A program made the translations under genes and the position numbers. The notes below the pieces were generated by a model that was not told where the DNA came from, did not search any database, and saw only the letters and a program-made list of their open reading frames with translations. A DNA stretch of 23,898 nucleotides, from contig DATMBJ010000137.1 of the NCBI GenBank assembly GCA_035559315.1, forward strand, positions 1 through 23,898. The letters run 5' to 3'. This DNA is from DATLZM01 sp035559315. Lineage in GTDB: Bacteria; Actinomycetota; UBA4738; HRBIN12. Every line of letters begins with the position of its first letter. Position 1 is the first letter of the stretch. Of this stretch, positions 11,878 to 19,364 are shown piece after piece.

Positions 11878-13257
11878 TCAGGGGACGGTCCGGTGGGCGA
11901 GGAACTCGAGGAGGTCGCTCCGGGCGAGCACGCCGACGATCTTCCCGCCCTCCACCACGAGCACCGCGGGGTGCTCCTGGAGCTCGGCGAAGGCCTCCTC
12001 CACCGGCGCGTCGACGTCGAGCATGGGGATCGGCGGGCCCATCACCTCGGCCACGTCGGCCTGGAGCGCGTCGGGGTCGCGGAAGATCCGGTCGAGGAGC
12101 GCCCGCTCCTGGATCGAGCCCACCACGTCGGTCACGTTCTCCGCGCCGTCCCGGACCACCGGCGCCTGGGAGATCCCGTACTCCTCGAGCCGGTCGATCG
12201 CCTGGCGGACCTTCTCGTGGGCCCGCACCGTGACGACCGGGGGGATCCCGCTCCGCTTGGCCGCGAGCACCTCCCGCAGGCGCACCGGCGCGGGGCGCTC
12301 GAGCATCCCGTACTGGAGGAGCCAGCTGTCCGAGTACAGCTTGGAGAGGTAGTTCCGCCCGGTGTCGGGGAAGATCACGACCACCACGGCGTCCTCGTCG
12401 AGGTCGCGCGCCACCCGGACGGCGGCCTCCATCGCGGTCCCCGAGGATCCCCCGACCAGGATCCCCTCCTCCCGCGTGATCCGACGGGCCCAGCGGAACG
12501 AGTCGCGGTCCGAGACCCGCTCCCACCGGTCGACGACCGAGGGGTCGAAGGTCTCGGGCCAGAAGTCCTCGCCGATCCCCTCCACGAGGTAGGGGCGGGC
12601 CTCCTCCCCCGGGGACGCCGAGTAGAGCGAGCCCTCGGGGTCGGCCCCCACGACCAGGAGGTCGGGCTTCCGCTCCTTGAGGTAGCGGGCGGTCCCCGTG
12701 ATCGTGCCGCCGGTCCCCACCCCGGCCACCAGGACGTCGATCTCCCCCTGGGTCTGCTCCCAGATCTCGGGCCCGGTGGTCTCGTAGTGGGCCCGAGGGT
12801 TCTCCTGGTTGTGGTACTGGTTCGGCTGGAAGGCCCCCGGGATCTGCTCGGTGAGGCGGTCGGCCACCCGGTAGTAGCTCTCGGGGTGCTCGGGCGGGAC
12901 CGCCGTGGGGCAGATCACGACCTCCGCCCCGTAGGCCCGGAGCAGCGAGATCTTCTCCTGGCTCATCTTGTCCGGCATCACGAAGATGCACCGGTAGCCC
13001 TTGATGGCCGCGGCGATCGCCAGGCCGTGGCCGGTGTTGCCCGAGGTGGGCTCGACGATCGTGCCGCCGGGACGGAGCAGGCCGGCCCGCTCGGCGGCCT
13101 CGATCATCCGGAGGCCGATCCGGTCCTTGACCGAGCCGCCCGGGTTCAGCAGCTCCAGCTTGGCGACGATCCGGGGTCGGAGGCCGCGGGTCACCCGCCG
13201 CAGCCGGACGAGGGGCGTCCGCCCCACCGCATCCAGGATCGAGTCGAGGACCTCCAC
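11878..13257 (-). CDS. cbs: Cystathionine beta-synthase with C-terminal CBS-domain pair
   Basis: A 459-residue PLP enzyme that condenses serine (or O-acetylserine) with homocysteine. VEVLDSILDAVGRTPLVRL opens the protein. Lys44 in NPGGSVKDRIG is the PLP lysine, TSGNTG (71-76) binds the substrate carboxylate, and VAGVGTGGTITGTARYLKE binds the phosphate. About residues 335-459 form two CBS domains (SGIPPVVTV to the end, including VVEGGKIVGVLARSDLLEFL), as in mycobacterial Cbs. There is no heme-binding N-terminus. I start at GTG 13257, which has GGAGGG 6 bases upstream and fits the family; the longer frame adds 13 residues without similarity. It heads an operon with DUF429 and the cystathionine gamma-enzyme and is divergent from the first GGDEF gene. 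Confidence 0.93.
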   Translation of the reverse strand: MEVLDSILDAVGRTPLVRLRRVTRGLRPRIVAKLELLNPGGSVKDRIGLRMIEAAERAGLLRPGGTIVEPTSGNTGHGLAIAAAIKGYRCIFVMPDKMSQEKISLLRAYGAEVVICPTAVPPEHPESYYRVADRLTEQIPGAFQPNQYHNQENPRAHYETTGPEIWEQTQGEIDVLVAGVGTGGTITGTARYLKERKPDLLVVGADPEGSLYSASPGEEARPYLVEGIGEDFWPETFDPSVVDRWERVSDRDSFRWARRITREEGILVGGSSGTAMEAAVRVARDLDEDAVVVVIFPDTGRNYLSKLYSDSWLLQYGMLERPAPVRLREVLAAKRSGIPPVVTVRAHEKVRQAIDRLEEYGISQAPVVRDGAENVTDVVGSIQERALLDRIFRDPDALQADVAEVMGPPIPMLDVDAPVEEAFAELQEHPAVLVVEGGKIVGVLARSDLLEFLAHRTVP

Positions 13258-13351
13258 GGCCGTCCCTCCGCTTCCGACGCGCCTATCGTCCCACACCCGG
13301 GCGGGCGCGGTCCGGCGGGCGCTCCTGGGCTATCCTCCGGCCGCGGAGGCG

Positions 13352-14374
13352 GTGAGGAGGCCGGCCACGGCACCCGGACGGGAGGAGGGAGCGGGGGAGC
13401 GTCCGAGCGGGTCGATCCTCGTCGTCGAGGACGACCCGTTCATCTCGCGCCTGCTCGCGCTGGAGCTGGAGGCGGAGGGGTACGAGGTGCGCACGGCGGC
13501 GGACGGCGAGGAGGGGCTCCGGATGGCGCTCGACCGCTGCCCGGACCTGGTGCTGGCCGACGTGATGATGCCGAGGATGGACGGCTACGAGCTGGTCCGC
13601 CGCCTCCGGGCCGACCCCCGGACGGAGGCCGTCTCGATCATCCTCCTCACCGCGCGGGGGCTGTCCGCGGACAAGCTCGAGGGGCTCACCGCCGGGGCCG
13701 ACGACTACATCGTCAAGCCCTTCGAGTCGGAGGAGCTCCGGGCCCGGATCCGCGGGGCGCTGCGGCGCGCCCGCTACCTCTCCGAGCGCTCGCCGCTCAC
13801 CGGGCTCCCCGGCAACGTCCGGATCGAGGAGGAGATCCAGGCCCGCATCGACCGCGGCGAGCCGTTCGCCCTCCTCTACCTCGACCTGGACGACTTCAAG
13901 GCCTACAGCGACCGGTACGGGTTCGTCCGGGGGGACGAGGCGCTCCGGGCGACCGCCGGGGCGATCCGGGAGGCCGCCCGCGAGGTGGGGGGCCCGACCA
14001 CCTTCGTCGGCCACATCGGCGGCGACGACTTCGTGGTGCTCACGGACCCGGCGCTCGCCCAGCGGGTGGCCGAGGAGGTGATCGCGCGGTTCGACCGCGT
14101 GGCGCCGGAGCTCTACGAGCCCGAGGACCGCGGGCGCGGCTTCATCGAGGCGGAGGACCGGCGCGGCGAGCTCCGGCGGTTCCCGCTGCTCTCGATCTCC
14201 ATCGGGATCGCGACCACCGCGGTCCGCCGCTTCACGCACCGGGCGGAGGCCGTGGCCGTGGCCACCGAGCTCAAGAACCTGGCCAAGCGGACCCCGGGGT
14301 CCTCGTACGCGATCGACCGGCGGGCCGGCGGAGCGACGGACGGGCGGGGGTCGGAGGGCGGGGCGGCCGGGTGA
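13352..14374 (+). CDS. Response regulator with GGDEF-type output domain (GGDDF variant), copy 1
   Basis: A 340-residue two-domain protein. The receiver domain (about 20-140) has acidic residues 26-28, phospho-acceptor Asp70 in LADVMMPRMDG, Thr100 and Lys122 (VKPF). The GGDEF-type domain (about 147-325) has LTGLPGNVRIEEEI in place of LTGLPNR, Asp178 in YLDLDDFKAYSDRYGF, and the signature GGDDF at 223-227. No RxxD inhibitory site precedes it. A 25-residue insertion with RGFIEAEDRRGELRRFPLLSISIGI marks a subfamily known from other response regulators. Cyclic-di-GMP synthesis is likely but not certain, since the fourth signature residue is Asp, not Glu. The GTG start is the best available and lies 15 bases after TATCCT (13331-13336). 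The stop overlaps the next start (GTGA). Confidence 0.9.
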   Translation: MRRPATAPGREEGAGERPSGSILVVEDDPFISRLLALELEAEGYEVRTAADGEEGLRMALDRCPDLVLADVMMPRMDGYELVRRLRADPRTEAVSIILLTARGLSADKLEGLTAGADDYIVKPFESEELRARIRGALRRARYLSERSPLTGLPGNVRIEEEIQARIDRGEPFALLYLDLDDFKAYSDRYGFVRGDEALRATAGAIREAAREVGGPTTFVGHIGGDDFVVLTDPALAQRVAEEVIARFDRVAPELYEPEDRGRGFIEAEDRRGELRRFPLLSISIGIATTAVRRFTHRAEAVAVATELKNLAKRTPGSSYAIDRRAGGATDGRGSEGGAAG

Positions 14375-15366
14375 CGGACGCGAGGGACGGGGAGGGCCCG
14401 GGCGAGGGGGCGGGGACCGTGGCGGGAGAGCCCGGGGGCGCGACGATCCTGGTCGTCGACGACGACCCCTTCATCCTGCGGCTCCTCGAGATCGAGCTCC
14501 GCGCCTCGGGTTTCGTGGTCCGGACGGCCTCCGACGGCGCCGAGGGCCTGGCCCGGGCCCTCGAGGAGCGGCCCGACCTCGTCCTGGCCGACGTCATGAT
14601 GCCGACCCTGGACGGGTTCGAGCTCACCCGGCGGCTCCGGGCCGACCCCCGCACCGCCGGCGTGCCCGTGATCATGCTCACGGCCCGCGCGCTCTCGGCG
14701 GACAAGGTCGAGGGGCTGGCGGCTGGGGCCGACGACTACCTCGTCAAGCCCTTCGACGTGGCGGAGCTGGTCGCGAGGATCCGGCGCGTGATCCGCAGGG
14801 CCCGGGAGATGCGCGCCCAGTCGCCCCTCACCGGCCTCCCCGGGAACGTCCGGATCGAGGAGGAGATCGAGGCCCGGGTGCGGGAGGGGCGCGACTTCGC
14901 GCTGCTCTACGCCGACCTCGACCACTTCAAGGCCTACAACGACCACTACGGCTTCCTGCGGGGGGACGAGGTGATCCGCACCACCGCGCGGATCATCCAG
15001 GCGGCGGCGGAGGAGGTGGCCGGCCCGGGCGCCTTCGTCGGGCACGTCGGCGGCGACGACTTCGTCGCGCTGGTCCCGCCCGACCTCGCCGCGCCGCTGG
15101 CCCAGCGGATCGTGGAGCGGTTCGACGCGGAGGCGCCCGAGCTCTACGACCCCAGGGACCGCGCGCGGGGCTTCATCGAGGTCCCGGACCGCCGGGGCGA
15201 GGTCCGCCGGTTCCCGCTGCTCTCGATCTCGATCGGGGTCGCGAGCACCGCCCGGCGCCGGTTCGCGCACTTCGCGGAGGCCGTGGCGGTGGCGGCCGAG
15301 ATGAAGGCCTACACGAAGCGGAACTCCGAGGGCTCCTCCTGGGCGGTGGACCGCCGCGCGGGCTGA
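14371..15366 (+). CDS. Response regulator with GGDEF-type output domain (GGDDF variant), copy 2
   Basis: A 331-residue paralogue of the preceding gene with the same order of domains. The receiver has ILVVDDDPFILRLL, LADVMMPTLDG with the phospho-acceptor Asp, MLTARALSADK and DYLVKPFD. The output domain has LTGLPGNVRIEEEIEA, YADLDHFKAYNDHYGF, HVGGDDFVAL and RGFIEVPDRRGEVRRFPLLSISIGV. All residues needed to bind nucleotide and metal appear intact, with the same GGDDF signature and no RxxD inhibitory site. GTG 14371 overlaps the upstream stop as GTGA, so both copies are made together. Parts of the two genes remain nearly identical at the DNA level around LTGLPGNVRIEEEI, consistent with tandem duplication. 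The two receivers differ more than the output domains. Confidence 0.9.
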   Translation: MTDARDGEGPGEGAGTVAGEPGGATILVVDDDPFILRLLEIELRASGFVVRTASDGAEGLARALEERPDLVLADVMMPTLDGFELTRRLRADPRTAGVPVIMLTARALSADKVEGLAAGADDYLVKPFDVAELVARIRRVIRRAREMRAQSPLTGLPGNVRIEEEIEARVREGRDFALLYADLDHFKAYNDHYGFLRGDEVIRTTARIIQAAAEEVAGPGAFVGHVGGDDFVALVPPDLAAPLAQRIVERFDAEAPELYDPRDRARGFIEVPDRRGEVRRFPLLSISIGVASTARRRFAHFAEAVAVAAEMKAYTKRNSEGSSWAVDRRAG

Positions 15367-15383
15367 CCCCCCGCTGAGGCGCC

Positions 15384-16580
15384 CTACCCTTCGGCGAGGG
15401 CCCGCGCGTCCGCCGGCATCGGGTCCGGTCCGTCGAGCGCCGGGAACGAGAGGACGAACACGCTGCCCCCGCCCTCGCGGTCCCCGACCCCGATGGTGCC
15501 GCCGTGGGCGCGCATGATCCGGCGGGCGAGGTACAGCCCGATCCCGAGGCCCTCGTGGCTCCGGGTGGTGCTGGAGTCGGTCTGGGTGAAGGCCTCGAAG
15601 ATCCGCTCCCGCATGGCCTCCGGGACGCCCGGGCCGCGGTCGGCGACGGCGAGCTCGACCTCGCCGCCCCGCGCCGAGACGGCGACCTCGACCGGTTCGT
15701 CGTCGGGGGAGAACGCCAGGGCGTTCTCCAGGACCACGACCAGCGCCCGGGCCGCGAGCTCCACGTCGGCCCAGACCCGGGCCGCGGCCCACGCGTCGCC
15801 CTCGGGCAGGCGGATCCGCCCCCGGTCCCGCTGGAACTCCGCGACGGCCCGTTCGACGACCGCCCCGATTGACACCGGCCGGGTGGAGAACTCGACGCCC
15901 TCCCGGTCGAGGCGGGCGGCGGCCGCCAGGTTCCCCACCAGGCGGCGGATCCGGTCGCTGGCCCGCGCGACCCCCTCCGCCAGGGCCCCGATCTCCTCGC
16001 GCGAGAGCCGGTCGCCGTGCTCGGCCACGGTCATCGCGAAGCCCTGGATCGTGGTGATCGGCGTGAACAGCTCGTGGGAGAGGATCTGGATCAGCTCGCT
16101 CTTCGTCCGGTTCAGCTCCTGCAGCTCCCGGGCCAGGGTCTCCGAGCGCTCGAGGAGCGACGCCAGCTCGTGGATCACGTCGGCCGTGACCTCCACCGAG
16201 AGGCTTCCCTGGCCCCGCATCGAGCGGCGGATCGTGTAGAGGATCTCCTCGGCGGAGGTGCCCTTCACGACGTAGCCGACGACCCCGGCGCGGAGCATCT
16301 CGAGCACGGTCCGCCGGTCCTCGTACGCGGAGAGCGCCACCACGTGGGTCTGGGGAGAGACCTCCCGGATCTCCTTGGCCGCGCGCGGCCCGCCGCCGCC
16401 CGGCATCTTCACGTCGATCAGCGCGACGTCGGGCCGCAGCTCGCGGGCCACCGCGATCGCCTCGTCGGCGTCCTTGGCGGTGCCGGCCACCTCCATGTCG
16501 GGGTCGGAGGAGATCAGGTCGGCGATGGCTTCCCGGACGGCCGCCTCGTCGTCGGCGATGAGGACCCGGATGCGTTCCAT
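15384..16580 (-). CDS. Receiver-histidine kinase fusion (REC-HisKA-HATPase_c)
   Basis: A 398-residue cytoplasmic signalling protein. The N-terminal receiver has Asp10-Asp11, phospho-acceptor Asp56 in ALIDVKMPGG, Ser84 and Lys106 in GYVVKGTS. It looks like NarL/FixJ receivers, including the linker after it. A coiled-coil-like segment (about 135-160) leads to the phospho-accepting His169 in SHELFTPITTIQG, where Phe replaces the usual Arg of HELRTPL. The ATPase domain has VLENALAFSP (N box), ADRGPGVPEAMRERIFEAF and GLGIGLYLARRIMRAHGG. There is no sensor or membrane domain, so input must come through the receiver. The ATG at 16580 has a G-rich site in front; an ATG 45 bases upstream is an alternative. 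It faces the two GGDDF regulators, with 17 bases between stops. Confidence 0.9.
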   Translation of the reverse strand: MERIRVLIADDEAAVREAIADLISSDPDMEVAGTAKDADEAIAVARELRPDVALIDVKMPGGGGPRAAKEIREVSPQTHVVALSAYEDRRTVLEMLRAGVVGYVVKGTSAEEILYTIRRSMRGQGSLSVEVTADVIHELASLLERSETLARELQELNRTKSELIQILSHELFTPITTIQGFAMTVAEHGDRLSREEIGALAEGVARASDRIRRLVGNLAAAARLDREGVEFSTRPVSIGAVVERAVAEFQRDRGRIRLPEGDAWAAARVWADVELAARALVVVLENALAFSPDDEPVEVAVSARGGEVELAVADRGPGVPEAMRERIFEAFTQTDSSTTRSHEGLGIGLYLARRIMRAHGGTIGVGDREGGGSVFVLSFPALDGPDPMPADARALAEG

Positions 16581-16813
16581 GTCGTCCCCCGGAGCATCGG
16601 GCGGTGGGGGCCGTTCCTTGAGCATACGCCGATGAGCGGCGCTGCCCGTGCTCCCATCACGCGCCGGGGAGGGGGACCGGTTCCGCGAGGAAGAACCCCC
16701 GAACGCCGATCGACGCCCGCTCCCCCGGTCCGGCTCCCGGCCCATGCGCGCATCACGGGAGCCCTGGTCGCCGCCGACGGTGCGATCGTCCGGGCCGGGC
16801 GTATCATCGGGCC
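16581..16813. promoter_or_regulatory. Divergent promoter region between the receiver-kinase and hutU
   Basis: This 233-base gap is the longest in the window and I find no gene in it. On the minus strand TATGCT (16626-16621) is a possible -10 box for the kinase gene, with a leader of about 30 bases. On the plus strand TATCAT (16802-16807) ends 6 bases before the GTG start of hutU, fitting a leaderless message. No -35 boxes are clear. Confidence 0.5.
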
Positions 16814-18472
16814 GTGGGAGCCGGCCCGCGCGAGGTCCGGGCCCCCCGGGGCCCCGAGCGCTCGTGCCGGGGGTGGCCCCAGGAGGCCGCCCTCCGGATG
16901 CTCATGAACAACCTCGATCCGGAGGTCGCGGAGCGCCCCCAGGACCTCGTGGTGTACGGCGGCACCGGGAAGGCGGCCCGGGACTGGGCGAGCTTCGACG
17001 CGATCGTCCGGTGCCTCCGGGAGCTGGGCGACGACGAGACGCTGCTCGTGCAGTCGGGGAAGCCGGTGGGCGTGTTCCGGACCCACCGGATGGCCCCGCG
17101 GGTGCTGATCGCCAACTCCCTCCTGGTCCCGCGGTGGGCGACCCTCGAGACGTTCCGCGAGCTCGAGGCGCGCGGCCTCACGATGTTCGGGCAGATGACG
17201 GCGGGGTCCTGGATCTACATCGGCACCCAGGGGATCCTCCAGGGCACGTACGAGACCCTCGCGGAGTGCGCGTCGCAGCGCTTCGGGGGCTCGCTCCGGG
17301 GCCGGGTGGTGCTCACCGCCGGGCTGGGGGGCATGGGCGGCGCGCAGCCGCTCGCCGTCACCATGAACGAGGGGGTGGCCCTCTGCGTCGAGGTGGACCC
17401 GGCCCGGATCGAGCGGCGGATCAAGACCGGGTACCTGGACCGGGAGACCGACGACCTGGACGAGGCGCTCCGGTGGGTCGAGGAGGCCCGGGCGGCGGGC
17501 GAGCCCCTCTCGGTCGGGCTCCTCGGGAACGCCGCCGAGACCCACCCCGAGCTGCTCCGCCGGGGGTTCCGGCCCGACGTCGTGACCGATCAGACCAGCG
17601 CCCACGACCCCCTCGGCGGCTACGTCCCGGCGGGGCTCACCCTCGAGGAGGCGGCCGAGCTCCGGGCCCGCGACCCCGAGGGCTACGTGGCCCGGGCCTA
17701 CGCCTCGATGGCCGCGCAGTGCGAGGCGATGGTCGGGTTCGGCGACGCCGGCGCGGTGGTGTTCGACTACGGGAACAACCTCCGGGCCGGGGCGCGCGAG
17801 GGCGGGTTCGAGCGGGCCTTCTCCTACCCCGGGTTCGTCCCGGCCTTCATCCGCCCCATGTTCTTCGAGGGCAAGGGGCCGTTCCGCTGGGTGGCGCTCT
17901 CCGGGGACCCCGCCGACATCCTCGCCACCGACCGGGCGGTGATGGAGCTGTTCCCGGGGAACGAGCGGCTCCACCGGTGGCTGCGGATGGCCGAGGAGCA
18001 CGTCCGCTTCCAGGGGCTCCCGGCCCGGATCTGCTGGCTCGGCTACGGCGAGCGGGCCGCGGCCGGCCTGCGGTTCAACGAGATGGTCCGCCGGGGCGAG
18101 GTCTCCGCGCCGATCGTGATCGGCCGCGACCACCTCGACGCGGGGAGCGTGGCGAGCCCCTACCGGGAGACCGAGGGGATGCGGGACGGGAGCGACGCGA
18201 TCGCGGACTGGCCGGTGCTGAACGCGCTCCTGAACGCCGCCGCCGGGGCCCACTGGGTGGCCGTCCACCACGGCGGCGGGGTGGGGATCGGCTACTCGCT
18301 CCACGCCGGGATGGTCGTGGTGGCCGACGGCACCGACGAGGCCGCGGAGCGCCTGGAGCGGGTCCTCACGACCGACCCCGGGCTCGGCGTGATCCGCCAC
18401 GCCGACGCCGGCTACGACCGCGCGATCGAGGTGGCGCGGGAGCGCGGCATCCGCCTCCCGTGGCTGGGGTAG
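16814..18472 (+). CDS. hutU: Urocanate hydratase
   Basis: A 552-residue enzyme, the normal length, that adds water to urocanate to give 4-imidazolone-5-propionate, the second step of histidine breakdown. VVYGGTGKAARDW near residues 50-65, LLVQSGKPVGVF, NSLLVPRWAT, MTAGSWIYIGTQGILQGTYET and the NAD-binding AGLGGMGGAQPLA are all signatures. Cys407 in ARICWLGYG matches the conserved catalytic-region Cys (410 in the Pseudomonas enzyme). DQTSAHDPLGGY and HHGGGVGIGYSLHAG complete the family. The GTG start is 6 bases after TATCAT and has no Shine-Dalgarno sequence, and the N-terminal 28 residues before MLMNNLDP are extra and poorly conserved, so a later start is possible. hutH lies 2.7 kb downstream on the same strand. 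Confidence 0.96.
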   Translation: MGAGPREVRAPRGPERSCRGWPQEAALRMLMNNLDPEVAERPQDLVVYGGTGKAARDWASFDAIVRCLRELGDDETLLVQSGKPVGVFRTHRMAPRVLIANSLLVPRWATLETFRELEARGLTMFGQMTAGSWIYIGTQGILQGTYETLAECASQRFGGSLRGRVVLTAGLGGMGGAQPLAVTMNEGVALCVEVDPARIERRIKTGYLDRETDDLDEALRWVEEARAAGEPLSVGLLGNAAETHPELLRRGFRPDVVTDQTSAHDPLGGYVPAGLTLEEAAELRARDPEGYVARAYASMAAQCEAMVGFGDAGAVVFDYGNNLRAGAREGGFERAFSYPGFVPAFIRPMFFEGKGPFRWVALSGDPADILATDRAVMELFPGNERLHRWLRMAEEHVRFQGLPARICWLGYGERAAAGLRFNEMVRRGEVSAPIVIGRDHLDAGSVASPYRETEGMRDGSDAIADWPVLNALLNAAAGAHWVAVHHGGGVGIGYSLHAGMVVVADGTDEAAERLERVLTTDPGLGVIRHADAGYDRAIEVARERGIRLPWLG

Positions 18473-18487
18473 CCGGCGCGGGGGCCG

Positions 18488-18955
18488 ATGCCGAAGCTCT
18501 CCGCGGGCCTGCTCCTCTACCGGAGGGGGCCGGGGGGCGTCGAGGTCCTCCTGGTCCACCCCGGCGGGCCGCTGTGGGCGCGCCGCGACGACGGCGCGTG
18601 GTCGATCCCCAAGGGCGAGCACGGGCCCGACGAGGACCCCCTCGCGGTGGCCCGTCGGGAGTTCCGCGAGGAGCTCGGGCAGGACCCGCCCCCGGGCCGG
18701 CCGGTCCCGCTCGGCGAGCTCCGCCAGCCCGGCGGGAAGCGGGTCTCGGCCTGGGCCCTCGAGGGGGACCTCGACGTGGCGGAGGTCCGGAGCAACACGT
18801 TCGAGATGGAGTGGCCCCCGCGCTCGGGCCGGGTCCGGAGGTTCCCCGAGGTGGACCGCGCCGGGTGGTTCGGGCTCGAGGAGGCCCGGCGGAAGCTCCT
18901 CCCCGGGCAGGTCGGGTTCCTCGACCGGCTGGAGGAGGCGCTCGGCCGCCGCTGA
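18488..18955 (+). CDS. Nudix hydrolase (small, ADP-ribose/diadenosine-polyphosphate-type)
   Basis: A 155-residue Nudix protein whose box is perfect: G-x5-E-x7-REF-x-EELG in GEHGPDEDPLAVARREFREE. It starts with PKLSAGLLLYRRGPGGVEVLLVHPGGP and has DGAWSIPKGE just before the box. This W-S-I-P-K-G-E form is usual in Ap4A or NTP-type hydrolases related to MutT, and in predicted NUDIX proteins of Actinomycetota. The C-terminal EVDRAGWFGLEEARRKLLPGQ helps orient the fold. The substrate cannot be set from sequence. It starts 15 bases after the hutU stop, so it is probably co-transcribed, although a functional link to histidine use is not evident. It is convergent with the DUF3039 gene. Confidence 0.9.
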   Translation: MPKLSAGLLLYRRGPGGVEVLLVHPGGPLWARRDDGAWSIPKGEHGPDEDPLAVARREFREELGQDPPPGRPVPLGELRQPGGKRVSAWALEGDLDVAEVRSNTFEMEWPPRSGRVRRFPEVDRAGWFGLEEARRKLLPGQVGFLDRLEEALGRR

Positions 18956-18975
18956 TGCGGGGAGGCGCTCGCGCC

Positions 18976-19020
18976 GGCCAGCGCCGACCCGGGGAGGCGG
19001 TCGCCCCGCCCCGGCTGGCC
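18976..19020. terminator. Possible GC-rich hairpin between convergent Nudix and DUF3039 genes
   Basis: GGCCAGC (18976-18982) pairs perfectly with GCTGGCC (19014-19020), with further partial GC pairing inside. It lies in the 76-base gap between convergent stops. No T-tract is seen, and in such GC-rich DNA chance pairing is common. Confidence 0.35.
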
Positions 19021-19031
19021 TCGCGGGGGGG

Positions 19032-19337
19032 TCAGTTCGAGGCCTCGCGGCGGAAGCGCTCCTCCCACTCCCGGCGGCGGCCCTCCGGCCCGAGGTCGTA
19101 GAGCCGCTTGCACTCCGGGCAGACCGGGAACCGCTCGGGGTCTCGGGAGGGCACCCAGACCTTCCCGCAGAGGGCGACCACCGGGGTGCCGAGCACGTAG
19201 GCCTCGGCCAGCTTCCGCTTCTCCACGTAGTGGGCGAAGCGGTCGTGGTCGCCCTCGTCCAGCCGGTGGTCGGTCCGGGGCTCCTGCTCGGTCGCGGTCC
19301 CGGTGCCCCGACGGGGTTCCTCGCGCAGCTCCTCCAT
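19032..19337 (-). CDS. DUF3039 protein (small zinc-ribbon-like, actinobacterial)
   Basis: A 101-residue protein. The first 25 residues are a polar, probably disordered lead. LDEGDHDRFAHYVEKRKLAEAYV, then GTPVVALCGKVWVPSRDPERFPVCPECKRLY, is the DUF3039 pattern that I know mainly from Actinomycetota. A lone Cys plus CPEC, with the nearby His residues, may bind zinc. No function is established for the family. The ATG at 19337 is 11 bases from TAGAGT (19354-19349 on this strand), which overlaps the -10 box of the divergent PIN gene. This gene is one of the better taxonomic clues in the window. Confidence 0.92.
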   Translation of the reverse strand: MEELREEPRRGTGTATEQEPRTDHRLDEGDHDRFAHYVEKRKLAEAYVLGTPVVALCGKVWVPSRDPERFPVCPECKRLYDLGPEGRRREWEERFRREASN

Positions 19338-19347
19338 CGCGTCCCGT

Positions 19348-19354
19348 TACTCTA
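19348..19354. promoter_or_regulatory. Overlapping divergent -10 boxes for DUF3039 and PIN genes
   Basis: The 7-base stretch TACTCTA contains TACTCT on the plus strand (19348-19353) and TAGAGT on the minus strand (19354-19349). Each ends 11 bases before its start codon in a 27-base intergenic gap. The two promoters would compete, so the genes may be expressed alternately. Confidence 0.45.
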
Positions 19355-19364
19355 GCGCGCGGCC

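Noticed and set aside
11668..13351. The 5' part of a very long plus-strand open frame (to 15366)
   Set aside because: Only the part after 14371 encodes a real protein. The upstream part is antisense to DUF429 and cbs and out of frame with the first GGDEF gene, and has no recognisable domain.
13385..15366. The two receiver-GGDDF genes as an assembly duplication
   Set aside because: The copies differ at many positions throughout, particularly in the receivers and tails, so they are real paralogues.
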